Source: Bacteroidia bacterium
GTDB taxonomy: Bacteria > Bacteroidota > Bacteroidia > Chitinophagales > Saprospiraceae
NCBI GenBank assembly: GCA_030430845.1
Contig: JAUIKE010000007.1
Location: forward strand, 1-64,000
Reading direction: 5' to 3'
DNA length: 64,000 nt
The translations under genes were made by a program, and so were the position numbers. This document shows, in pieces, positions 40,184 through 47,418 of this stretch. Each line of letters opens with the position of its first letter. Positions within the stretch are counted from its first letter, which is position 1. The notes beneath the pieces are model-generated. The model was not told where the DNA came from and ran no database searches. It saw only the letters and a list, made by a program, of their open reading frames with translations.

Positions 40184-40669
40184 CTAAATCAAAGCCGCTA
40201 TCATCTGCCCATAGGCCAGGGACGCTAGTTTCCAGATCACAAATATCGACAGGGCAATCATTAAAAGAAGAAGAAATAATACCAACAAGATAATTCCCCA
40301 GGCACTTCCCTTATGTTTTCCTTCCGCGATGTATTCCTTTACTAAATTTACATTTTTAAGATTGGCTTTATAACGCAAATCGAAAATATCTCCGATAATA
40401 GGGACGGTGCCGAACATACCGTCAAACCAGATGTTTCCGAGCATTTTGAGGACCAGTTTGCCGCTGATTCCGTAGCGGGCCATGACGATGACCAGAAAAC
40501 CTGAAAAAAGGAAGGTCAAAACATCCCCAACATAAGGAAATAAGCCGATAAGGGCATCTATTCCAAAACGAATATTCGTTCCGGGAATTCGGAATTTATT
40601 GTCCAAAAATTCCGCTGAATGATCCAGCCATATGAGGCTTTTTGAAGAATGAGCTGTTTGTGGGTCCAT
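40184..40669 (-). CDS. DUF4112 membrane protein
   Basis: A 161-residue protein of the DUF4112 family. The diagnostic stretch is FRIPGTNIRFGIDALIGLFPYVGDVLTFLFSGF followed by FGTVPIIGDIFDLRYKANLKN, containing two membrane-associated segments. A C-terminal TM helix (GIILLVLFLLLLMIALSIFVIW) completes it. Function is unknown. The track uses a GTG at 40708; the ATG at 40669 (MDPQTAHSSK) is preferred. Confidence 0.85.
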   Translation of the reverse strand: MDPQTAHSSKSLIWLDHSAEFLDNKFRIPGTNIRFGIDALIGLFPYVGDVLTFLFSGFLVIVMARYGISGKLVLKMLGNIWFDGMFGTVPIIGDIFDLRYKANLKNVNLVKEYIAEGKHKGSAWGIILLVLFLLLLMIALSIFVIWKLASLAYGQMIAALI

Positions 40670-40839
40670 ATGATGATTTTTGTCACCTGGCTGTGTGTGC
40701 TTTGTCACTGTACCGTTCTTTGTTTTTTCGGAAATTAAAAAAAATATTTTTTTTGAAGGTTTCAGAAAGATTTTTAGTCTTTCCAGACACCCTGCCAGAA
40801 GCCAAATTGGAATGATTTTTTCACCAAAACCACTATGCC

Positions 40840-41133
40840 ATGTTACTTAAAAATGTTCCTTTATTTATGCAGGGTACTATAATTGATGTGAGGACCCGCG
40901 AAGAGTATGACCTCGGCCATGTAGAAGGCGCACTGAACATTCCCTGGGATTTACACATGTATTATTTAGAAGAGCTACAGAAATTACCAAAACCGTGGCT
41001 GTTTTACTGCGAAAGGGGAGAACGCTCCCAATGGGTCGTCAATTCTTTGAAAATGATTGGATTTGAGGAAGTTTATAATGTAGGAGAATGGATTGACCTG
41101 GAACACCAAATTGAAAAAATAGAAAAAGTTTAA
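40840..41133 (+). CDS. Single-domain rhodanese-like protein
   Basis: A 97-residue rhodanese domain. IIDVRTREEYDLGHVEGALNIPWDL is the CH2-like start, and FYCERGERSQWVV holds the active-site Cys in a six-residue loop (CERGERS), suited to sulfur transfer or persulfide carriage. It is cytoplasmic. It is the first gene of a co-directional group with a two-TM protein, CBS and universal stress proteins. Confidence 0.9.
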   Translation: MLLKNVPLFMQGTIIDVRTREEYDLGHVEGALNIPWDLHMYYLEELQKLPKPWLFYCERGERSQWVVNSLKMIGFEEVYNVGEWIDLEHQIEKIEKV

Positions 41134-41144
41134 ACCTCTACAGC

Positions 41145-41363
41145 GTGTTTAAGAATACGAATTACAAAGCACTGTCAGCATGGATTTTCGTTGCTTTGAT
41201 CCTGCTGATCCTTTTCATGTTTTTGTTTCCTAATAACTGGATGATCGGAATAGGTATCGTAGGCGTTCCCATCTTAATCCTGGTACAAACCATGATCATT
41301 TTGAAAGCTAATGAAGAAAGCAAAAAAGAGTTTTCAGACAAAGATTGGTACGACAACAAATAA
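41145..41363 (+). CDS. Small two-TM membrane protein
   Basis: A 72-residue ORF beginning with GTG 11 bp past the rhodanese stop. Two hydrophobic segments (ALSAWIFVALILLILFMFLF and MIGIGIVGVPILILVQTMII) are joined by a short NNW turn, followed by a charged tail (ANEESKKEFSDKDWYDNK). The hydrophobic pattern and tight spacing support a real gene. I do not recognise the family. Confidence 0.6.
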   Translation: MFKNTNYKALSAWIFVALILLILFMFLFPNNWMIGIGIVGVPILILVQTMIILKANEESKKEFSDKDWYDNK

Positions 41364-41406
41364 GTAAAAGAGCCTTTTCAAGGCAAGCTTTAAACCATGG
41401 ATTGGA

Positions 41407-41442
41407 GTGACAAAAATCAGGCAATGCCCTGACTTTTGTCAT
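41407..41442 (+). terminator. Terminator after the small two-TM gene
   Basis: The stem TGACAAAAATCAGG / CCTGACTTTTGTCA has one wobble, with a GCAATGC loop, about 45 bp past the stop. Confidence 0.6.
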
Positions 41443-41532
41443 TTCAGGCTATATGAACGTAGGATAAATTAATGGATGAAGAGAGTGTATTTTGAATCAA
41501 CTCTTTTTCTATATAGTGAGGTTAGTTTTTCG

Positions 41533-41568
41533 GAGGCTGTCCAGGAAATCGATCCTGGCAGCCTTTTC
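41533..41568 (+). terminator. Second hairpin, terminator-like
   Basis: AGGCTGTCCAGG / CCTGGCAGCCT with one bulge, followed by TTTTCTG. It has no adjacent gene end. Confidence 0.45.
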
Positions 41569-41729
41569 TGATAAAAATCATAAGACCTAATTGATTTTTA
41601 TCAATTCGGGTTAGCCTTCGAAAAATTAAATTTACTCTACTTATATAACCAAGTAGATTTAAGCTATACCATAATGCTTTACCTCTGCTTGTAACGCATT
41701 TGGTATGGTATTACTTAAAAAGCAGGGCC

Positions 41730-42110
41730 ATGGTAATTGCATCAGAAAAGAAGTTAATTGAATTAAAAAGGGAATTTCACACTTTGTTTCCCTATTTGAG
41801 GATTGAGTTTTACTCTGGTCATCATGAAGCAGGAGAAGGTTCTCCAAAAGAAAAACAGCTGGATGCCGATCAAACGATCAGTGAAGTCAGTGGTAAAGCC
41901 TTAAACGAAGATTATAATATCCTGCCCTCTATGACAGTAAATCAGCTGGAAGCTTATTTTGATGAGCATTTAGGCATCAGTGCTCAAGTTTTCCGCCGGT
42001 CAGGAAATTTGTGGATGCAAACCACCGCTACCGATCACTGGACACTGGAGGAACAAAACCGAAAAGGAGGCTCTTCACTACATCACTATAATGAAAAATA
42101 TAAATCATGA
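41730..42110 (+). CDS. Conserved uncharacterised protein of the CBS/USP group
   Basis: A 126-residue soluble protein. Characteristic parts are EFHTLFPYLRIEFYSGHHEAGEGS, VNQLEAYFDEHLGISAQVFRRSGNLWMQTTATDHWTLEEQNRKG. I recognise this pattern from Bacteroidota genomes, where such genes often lie beside CBS-domain and universal stress genes, but I know of no assigned function. The track start is 41700; the ATG at 41730 (MVIASEKK) is preferred. It overlaps the CBS gene by four bases (ATGA). Confidence 0.75.
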   Translation: MVIASEKKLIELKREFHTLFPYLRIEFYSGHHEAGEGSPKEKQLDADQTISEVSGKALNEDYNILPSMTVNQLEAYFDEHLGISAQVFRRSGNLWMQTTATDHWTLEEQNRKGGSSLHHYNEKYKS

Positions 42111-42523
42111 TTGCTGCCCAATCCAGAGTTCGAGATCTAATGACGGATCACATCATTAAAGTGGGTCCGAACCACTCCTTTACAGCCTTATGTCGTTTGC
42201 TGTTTCAGCTGAATATCCACCATCTGCCGGTTGTTGATAAAGAGGAAAAGTTAATAGGCATTATCAGCTCGAATGACATCTTAAAAACTTACGGGGCTAA
42301 AGTCGCAGGATATCGGAAAATTGATGAAGGGTGGCTCAATGAAAACATCTCGATCTATGATCTGATGAGCCCGGATCCAGTGGTAGTCTCTCCGGAAGAC
42401 TCTGTAGAAGATGCAATCAAATTATTCAAAAAAGAACACATTCAGTCTCTTCCGGTCATTGAAAATGGGCAACTGGTTGGGATCATTACTACTCGGGATG
42501 TAATCGAGTATTTGGTGGAATAA
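42107..42523 (+). CDS. CBS-domain pair protein
   Basis: A 138-residue protein made of two CBS motifs: VRDLMTDHIIKVGPNHSF ... HLPVVDKEEKLIGIISSNDIL and IYDLMSPDPVVVSPEDSVEDAI ... SLPVIENGQLVGIITTRDVIEYL. Such stand-alone pairs bind adenosine nucleotides and report energy state to partners. It is co-translated with the preceding uncharacterised gene and ends in a hairpin. Confidence 0.92.
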   Translation: MIAAQSRVRDLMTDHIIKVGPNHSFTALCRLLFQLNIHHLPVVDKEEKLIGIISSNDILKTYGAKVAGYRKIDEGWLNENISIYDLMSPDPVVVSPEDSVEDAIKLFKKEHIQSLPVIENGQLVGIITTRDVIEYLVE

Positions 42524-42528
42524 AAAAA

Positions 42529-42555
42529 AGGAGGATGGCCGCCAGGCCATCGTCC
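42529..42555 (+). terminator. Terminator after the CBS gene
   Basis: AGGAGGATGGCC-GCC-AGGCCATCGTCCT is a 12-bp stem with one wobble, six bases past the stop and preceded by a run of A. Confidence 0.65.
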
Positions 42556-42739
42556 TCTACAAGAATAAATTGGCTTTTGCGACTTGGACGAGGGCAATCA
42601 CTTTCATAGTGGTTGCCTTTTTCATTTTGATAAAGTTCAAATGTTGGGGTGATAAATGTCATCGTATTTTTTGGTATAAACCAGCAAATTAAAAATGAAG
42701 TAAAAGCCATTGTTTAAGTCGCAAGTAAAACCACCGATT

Positions 42740-43597
42740 ATGAAAAATTTATTGATCCCTACTGATTTTTCGGCTTGTGCCGGAAACGCCATAGATGCAG
42801 GAATGAAGCTGGCGGAGCGTTTCGGAGCCAAGGTCCACTTACTAACTAAAGTAGACCTGAAGAATGATTGGGTGAAAATGACCGTCGATGAAAGAAAGAA
42901 GCTGGAGGAAACAAATCAGATCGTCCAGAATGCCTTGGTGCTGTTAGAGGATATCAAGGAACGCTATCCGAATCTTAAAATTACGACTTCCTATAGCGGG
43001 GACCAACTTATTAATGCCATTAAGAGTTATGTTCTCAGGCATGGGGTTGATTTTATTGTAATGGGGTCTCATGGAGCGAGCGGGAAAAACGAATATTTCA
43101 TAGGGTCAAATACCCAAAAAGTTATCCGATCCGTGCATTGTCCCGTATTGGTTGTCAAGGACAAAATTGAGGAGCTGGATTTCAGTAAGGTTGTCTTTGC
43201 TTCCAGTTTTAATGAAAATGAAAAGGCTCCTTTCCTTCGTTTTAAGGATTTTGTGAAGCACTTTTTACCAGAGATTCACCTGGTGGCGATTCATACTTCT
43301 TCCATGTTTGATCCGCCATATATTTTGAGCAAGGAAGCAATGGATTCCTTCAAGCAATTGTGTCATCCATTTGTTTGCCATACACATATTTTCAGAGATT
43401 TTACCGTTGAGCGAGGTATTCGTTCATTTGCTGAAGAGATCGGTGCGCAGTTGATCGGCATTTCTAATTTCAATCGGCATCCCGTCAAAAGAGTGCTGAT
43501 GGGAAGTAATGTGGAAGCCTTAATTAACCACTCTTCTTTACCGGTTCTAAGTGTTGATTATGTTGAAAAAGAAGTTCCAGTAGAGCAGGAGCCCTAG
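42740..43597 (+). CDS. Universal stress protein, tandem-domain, A
   Basis: A 285-residue protein of two UspA-like domains. The first starts MKNLLIPTDFSACAGNAIDAGMKLA and has the nucleotide loop MGSHGASGKNEYFIGSNTQKVIRSVHCPVLVV (G-2x-G-9x-G-S/N). The second half (FSKVVFASSFNENEKAPFLRF ...) ends MGSNVEALINHSSLPVLSVDY. The first domain has the ATP-binding pattern; the second is shorter in the loop. The track begins at a TTG (42710), but the ATG at 42740 fits the fold. A second USP gene follows 54 bp later. Confidence 0.9.
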   Translation: MKNLLIPTDFSACAGNAIDAGMKLAERFGAKVHLLTKVDLKNDWVKMTVDERKKLEETNQIVQNALVLLEDIKERYPNLKITTSYSGDQLINAIKSYVLRHGVDFIVMGSHGASGKNEYFIGSNTQKVIRSVHCPVLVVKDKIEELDFSKVVFASSFNENEKAPFLRFKDFVKHFLPEIHLVAIHTSSMFDPPYILSKEAMDSFKQLCHPFVCHTHIFRDFTVERGIRSFAEEIGAQLIGISNFNRHPVKRVLMGSNVEALINHSSLPVLSVDYVEKEVPVEQEP

Positions 43598-43651
43598 GTT
43601 CGTCCAAGCTGCTCGCCCAGGCCATTTAATCATTTTAAAGCATCAGTCATT

Positions 43652-44464
43652 ATGAAAAAGATATTATTTCCAACCGATTTTTCTCCCTGCGCTAAAAATG
43701 CATTTAACTATGCTATTCAATTAGCCGATGACATGGGCGGAGTCATCGATATGATGTCCATCTATCATTTGCCTATTTCCGACGCAGGAAGTGTTCCGCC
43801 TGATTACATCGACCAGATGCTACAGGAAAAGAGAAACCAGGTCAGAGAACAATTACGAGAATTTACTAAAGATGCCCCCCGCCATTTAATAGGAAAGTGC
43901 AGGGCTGATTATGGGCTGTTCATCGCTCAAGAGATCACCGACGCGGCGCGCTACAGTGAGTATGACCTGATCATCATGGGGACAAAGGGGGAACATAATA
44001 AAATGGAAAAATTGTTGGGCAGTGTTACCACCAACGTGATGATGCAGGCTCCCTGCCCGGTATTAGCAATCCCGGAAGAAGCTATTTATAAGGGCATACA
44101 TGAACTGGCCTATGCCACTAATTTCCAGCCTTCCGATCAGCTGGCCATCGACCAGCTCATGTACTTCACCGAACCTCTGAAAGCTAATGTGCATTTTGTT
44201 CACGTCGAAACCAAAGTGCCGGTGAGTACGAATGTAGAGGATTATTTCCCCGGCGGAACCGTGCCGGATGGCTTCTCCGACTTTACCATCGTCAATAACA
44301 ATTCAGTCGTCGAAGGCCTGGATAATTACATCAAAGCCAATGAGATCGATGTAATGGCCCTGTTCATCCCTAAACGGCGCCTTTGGGAACGCCTGTTCCA
44401 CTCCAGCGTTACGAAAAAAATGACTTTGCATACAAGAATCCCAATACTTGTTTTTCGTGAATGA
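43652..44464 (+). CDS. Universal stress protein, tandem-domain, B
   Basis: A 270-residue USP beginning MKKILFPTDFSPCAKNAFNYAIQLA. The first domain has MGTKGEHNKMEKLLGSVTTNVMMQAPCPVLAIP, a good ATP-loop. The second domain (IHELAYATNFQPSDQLAIDQLM ... VMALFIPKRRLWERLFHSSVTKKMTLHTRIPILVF) is diverged. It is a paralogue of the preceding gene. Together with CBS and rhodanese genes it makes a stress-response group. Confidence 0.9.
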   Translation: MKKILFPTDFSPCAKNAFNYAIQLADDMGGVIDMMSIYHLPISDAGSVPPDYIDQMLQEKRNQVREQLREFTKDAPRHLIGKCRADYGLFIAQEITDAARYSEYDLIIMGTKGEHNKMEKLLGSVTTNVMMQAPCPVLAIPEEAIYKGIHELAYATNFQPSDQLAIDQLMYFTEPLKANVHFVHVETKVPVSTNVEDYFPGGTVPDGFSDFTIVNNNSVVEGLDNYIKANEIDVMALFIPKRRLWERLFHSSVTKKMTLHTRIPILVFRE

Positions 44465-44501
44465 AAAAAAGCGGTTCGCCAAAAGGTGAACCGCTTTTTT
44501 C
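44464..44501. terminator. Intrinsic terminator of the USP group
   Basis: AAAAAAAGCGGTTCGCC-AAAA-GGTGAACCGCTTTTTT has a long stem with A and T runs. It begins at the USP stop codon and can act in both directions. Confidence 0.85.
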
Positions 44502-44506
44502 AAAGT

Positions 44507-44539
44507 AAAAATAAAGGCCCATACAGGCCTTTATTTTTT
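44507..44539 (-). terminator. Intrinsic terminator of the acyl-CoA dehydrogenase gene
   Basis: AAAAATAAAGGCC-CATACA-GGCCTTTATTTTT lies directly after the stop codon of the minus-strand gene (44539). Confidence 0.85.
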
Positions 44540-46341
44540 TACAAACAATACTCATTGGCATCAATCAATGCCTGGGCGATCGTTCTTCTGGCATTCTTCA
44601 CATTCACAGGCGTGTACTTAGTGAAGCGCTTTACTCCCATCAACATCGTCCTCAACAGATCTCCTTCGGCAAAGGATACCAAAGCATCCGTGGCCAGCTT
44701 GTTCAGCTTAGCCGTAGCATCAGTCAAATAGGTCTTTAAAATAGCATCGTAAACCGACTGATCTACTTTTCCTCGGCCGTTTTCGGCTAGTTTTTCAACT
44801 CTCAGTAAGATAGACTCCGCTTCAAAGAGCGTGATCATCATATCTGCAATATTCATCAAGATTTCCTGCTCTTCCTTCAGGTTTATCTGCCCGTCCATCT
44901 GCATCTTGGCTGCCGCACCGGCTACCATCAGGATAAGCTTCTTGAACTCTTTAACAGCTTTTCTTTCCGCACCATAAGCTCCCTCAGGCTGATCAAAGCT
45001 TGGCATAGAGGCCAACTCTTTCTGTACTTCCCAGGCGGGGCCTACCAGATCCAGTTTGCCTTTCATGGCTCTTTTCAGTAACATATCCACTGTCAGCAGT
45101 CGGTTGATCTCATTGGTGCCTTCATAGATACGGTTGATGCGGGAATCCCGGTAGGCGCGTGCCGCCGTGCCTTCTTCTGAATAGCCCATACCACCATGGA
45201 TCTGAACCGTTTCGTCCACTACATAATCCAGTGCCTCAGAACCGGAAACTTTCAGCATCGCACATTCCACTGCATATTCTTCCGCTCCTTCAAGCTTGGC
45301 TTCGGCAAAGCTGGCTCCGGCTTCTTCAAGTGTGTGTTTTTTCTGTGTCAGTAAGTTAGAGGTCCGGTACATGGCACTCTCAGAGGCAAATACCCGGATA
45401 GCTTGCTGGGCCAGCTTGTACTGGATCGCTCCAAAATTGGAAATAGGCTGTTTGAATTGTATGCGTTCGTTGGCATATTTTACTGCAGTTGTGATGCTTT
45501 CTTTTGCACCACCCAGACAAAGGGCGCAAAGCTTATAGCGACCTATGTTCAGTACATTGAAGGCAATCAAATGTCCCTTTCCGATCTCGCCCAGAACATT
45601 ATCTACCGGTACTTTGACATTTTCAAAGAAAACCTGGCGCGTAGAAGAACCCTTGATACCCAACTTGTCTTCCTCCGCTCCGAGTGTGAAGCCTTCGGAA
45701 TCTCTTTCTACGATCAGACCGGTAAACTTGTCGCCGTCTATTTTGGCAAAAACGATGTAGATGTCGGCAAAACCGGCATTGGAAATCCACATCTTCTGTC
45801 CGTTCAAAATATAATGTGTGCCGTCTTCAGATAGGTCAGCACGCGTCTTGGCCGCCAATGCATCCGAGCCGGAGCCTGGTTCTGTCAAACAGTAGGCACA
45901 TTTTAATTCTCCACTGATCAGGCGTGGCAGGTACTTCTGCTTTTGCTCTTCCGTGCCAAAATAAAGAATGGGCAGCATACCAATACCGATCTGTACAGCA
46001 TAGGATACGGTAATCGCACCCGCTGGGCCTAAGGCTTCGTTCAAAAGTGTATTGGTATTCATATCCATCTGCATGCCACCGTACTCCTCGGGCATGTGTG
46101 TGCCGAGAAATCCGAGTTCTGCCATTTTTTCCAGGATACGGGGAGCGATGTTGTCTTCCTGCTTCTCTATCTTGTCAATATTCGGAAGGATCTCATTCTT
46201 CAAAAAATCACGAGCCGTTTCATAGATCATCTGCTGCTCTTCGTTCTTCTCTTCCGGGATAAAGGTTTCTTCCGGTGTGGAATCCTTGATGAGGAATTCT
46301 CCACCCTTGAGAATGTCTTTTTTTACTATTGTTTCCGCCAT
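44539..46341 (-). CDS. Acyl-CoA dehydrogenase
   Basis: A 600-residue flavoprotein of the long/very-long-chain group with an extended C-terminus. Typical blocks are FLGTHMPEEYGGMQMD, CAYCLTEPGSGSDALAAKTRA (FAD and substrate), LNGQKMWISNAGFADIY, GSEALDYVVDETVQIHGGMGYSEE and YRDSRINRIYEGTNEINRLL, where the Glu of YEGTNEI is at the catalytic-base position seen in long-chain members. It catalyses the first step of beta-oxidation. The promoter region has two operator-like palindromes, as expected for a fatty-acid-controlled gene. Confidence 0.95.
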   Translation of the reverse strand: MAETIVKKDILKGGEFLIKDSTPEETFIPEEKNEEQQMIYETARDFLKNEILPNIDKIEKQEDNIAPRILEKMAELGFLGTHMPEEYGGMQMDMNTNTLLNEALGPAGAITVSYAVQIGIGMLPILYFGTEEQKQKYLPRLISGELKCAYCLTEPGSGSDALAAKTRADLSEDGTHYILNGQKMWISNAGFADIYIVFAKIDGDKFTGLIVERDSEGFTLGAEEDKLGIKGSSTRQVFFENVKVPVDNVLGEIGKGHLIAFNVLNIGRYKLCALCLGGAKESITTAVKYANERIQFKQPISNFGAIQYKLAQQAIRVFASESAMYRTSNLLTQKKHTLEEAGASFAEAKLEGAEEYAVECAMLKVSGSEALDYVVDETVQIHGGMGYSEEGTAARAYRDSRINRIYEGTNEINRLLTVDMLLKRAMKGKLDLVGPAWEVQKELASMPSFDQPEGAYGAERKAVKEFKKLILMVAGAAAKMQMDGQINLKEEQEILMNIADMMITLFEAESILLRVEKLAENGRGKVDQSVYDAILKTYLTDATAKLNKLATDALVSFAEGDLLRTMLMGVKRFTKYTPVNVKNARRTIAQALIDANEYCL

Positions 46342-46377
46342 AGTGGGTATATTATTTTAGTTTGATAATTTTCTTTT

Positions 46378-46416
46378 ATTGAGCAGGAGGTCGACTTCGG
46401 CGACCTCCTGCTCAAT
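46378..46416 (-). repeat. Leader hairpin 1 of the acyl-CoA dehydrogenase gene
   Basis: ATTGAGCAGGAGGTCG / CGACCTCCTGCTCAAT is a perfect 16-bp stem with a seven-base loop, about 35 bp before the start codon. In the minus-strand mRNA it would be the second of two 5'-leader hairpins. Confidence 0.7.
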
Positions 46417-46417
46417 A

Positions 46418-46456
46418 GAAAATATTATTCATGCGGTAGGTATGAATAATATTTTC
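46418..46456 (-). repeat. Leader hairpin 2 of the acyl-CoA dehydrogenase gene
   Basis: GAAAATATTATTCAT / ATGAATAATATTTTC is a perfect 15-bp AT-rich stem with a nine-base loop, one base away from leader hairpin 1. Confidence 0.7.
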
Positions 46457-46533
46457 AGCGAATTTTCGCTACAAAGTTATTGGTTTTGGCAGAAAAAGTA
46501 AAGAGTAGACCTTATTTTTTGCGAATTTTCGCT
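46457..46533 (-). promoter_or_regulatory. Promoter with two palindromic operator candidates
   Basis: AGCGAA-TT-TTCGCT occurs at 46457-46470 and GCGAA-TT-TTCGC at 46521-46533, with the same T after the core; starts are 63-64 bp apart. Between them the minus strand has TAACTTTG (CAAAGTTA at 46472-46479), a perfect TAnnTTTG -7 element. The proximal palindrome would cover the transcription start and the distal one would lie upstream of -33, a layout suited to repression by a dimeric regulator. Confidence 0.6.
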
Positions 46534-46584
46534 AAAATGATGATTAATTCAAGTTGCGATCAAGCTCGCAATTGAATTATTTAT

Positions 46585-46738
46585 GGGGTTTTGTAAAAAG
46601 TCCTTCGGCCTTCTTGCCGGCCGGCAGGCGGGTGGGAGGTCGTTTTAAGAAAAAAACTTTGTTTTTTTCTTAAAACGACCTCCTAAATAAAATTTTCTGG
46701 GGCGGGTAAAAACGAGGAACGAGTTTTTACACAACCCC
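46585..46738. repeat. GTTGTGTAAAA-family nested inverted repeat, copy 2
   Basis: The outer arms GGGGTTTTGTAAAAAG and CGAGTTTTTACACAACCCC enclose CCTTCGGCC, an inner perfect hairpin GGAGGTCGTTTTAAGAAAAAAAC / GTTTTTTTCTTAAAACGACCTCC (46635-46683) and ATTTTCTGGGGCGGGTAAAAACGAGGAACGAG. The inner hairpin is the same as in the 51138 copy and differs by compensating changes from the one at 55327. Confidence 0.8.
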
Positions 46739-46781
46739 GGATAAAATTGGACGCCGCCCCGGGCGGCGTCCAATTTTATCC
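46739..46781. repeat. Perfect 21-bp GC-rich palindrome
   Basis: GGATAAAATTGGACGCCGCCC-C-GGGCGGCGTCCAATTTTATCC directly abuts the repeat element before it. There is no adjacent gene end on either side. Confidence 0.7.
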
Positions 46782-46944
46782 CTAATTTGTAAATCTAAGG
46801 TGCGTGTATCGCAACTTAGATTAATTAGTAGACATTGTTTACCTTTAGGAATTATAGTTTAAGTAATGAGTTGTGTTTTTTTGGGCCTTAACGCATGTGC
46901 CCGATCATACTCCAATACGAGGCCGTATGGCCAGGTACGTGTTG

Positions 46945-47215
46945 CACAGGACTGTTATGTTCTGAAACCCCAAGAGCCTCGGAGAGGCGAAATATGGGTA
47001 ACAATGGGCTATCTTCCTTACCTAAAGCCCCAGCGGAGCGTAATATCTGTATCGAGGCTTTAGAAACGGACACCAAGTATTGAAAGAGGCTAAAATGACC
47101 TTTTTAGCAAGTATATGTCGCACCTCTGGAGCTTTGGGGCAGTATGCAGGACTTGGTTACCGATATTTCGCACCTCTGTGCGGGCCGTATGGCCGGAGCT
47201 TCTTGACATAGAACT
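46945..47215. repeat. GC-rich palindromic repeat block
   Basis: Four related units occur, two direct (AGCCTCGGAGAGGCGAAATATGGGTAA; AGCCCCAGCGGAGCGTAATATCTGTA) and two inverted (ATGTCGCACCTCTGGAGCTTTGGGGCAG; TACCGATATTTCGCACCTCTGTGCGGGCC). Each pairs a small GC palindrome with a conserved CGAAATAT-like flank. Similar sequences recur in Bacteroidota intergenic DNA as I recall, but I cannot name the family. Confidence 0.5.
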
Positions 47216-47418
47216 TAACAGCCCTGCAGTACCGATCGATGTATGGATTGAAAACGCCTGCTTATGCTGATCTGTGCTGTTAGATAGTGCAAGGGTTTAG
47301 ACAACTCAAACAGCGAAAATCAGCATAAATCCCTGCCCGCCAACCCAGTCTTTGGCAGGCGGGAGCGTTTATCAGCGGCCAAAAAAATCTACATTTGCGA
47401 ATAAAGTCGAAAAAAATA

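Larger units (their letters stand above)
41364..41729. other. Intergenic region with two hairpins
   Basis: About 365 bp without a gene. TGACAAAAATCAGG / CCTGACTTTTGTCA near 41408-41441 and AGGCTGTCCAGG / CCTGGCAGCCT near 41533-41563 are hairpins followed by T-rich DNA. The second could end a short transcript. The promoter for the next gene should lie after 41580. Confidence 0.5.
46342..47418. other. 1.1-kb non-coding region rich in inverted repeats
   Basis: It contains, in order, two leader hairpins, two operator-like palindromes and a promoter for the acyl-CoA dehydrogenase gene, a GTTGTGTAAAA-family element, a 21-bp GC-rich palindrome, a further hairpin (AATCTAAGGTGCG / CGCAACTTAGATT near 46793-46822) and a block of GC-rich repeats. 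The track ORFs at 46866-47083 and 47280-47597 are translations of repeats and not genes. Confidence 0.6.

Noticed and set aside
46866-47083. Two overlapping ORFs of 62-65 residues upstream of the P450 gene
   Set aside because: They are translations of the GC-rich repeat block; composition and frame follow the repeat units, and there is no family pattern or start context.
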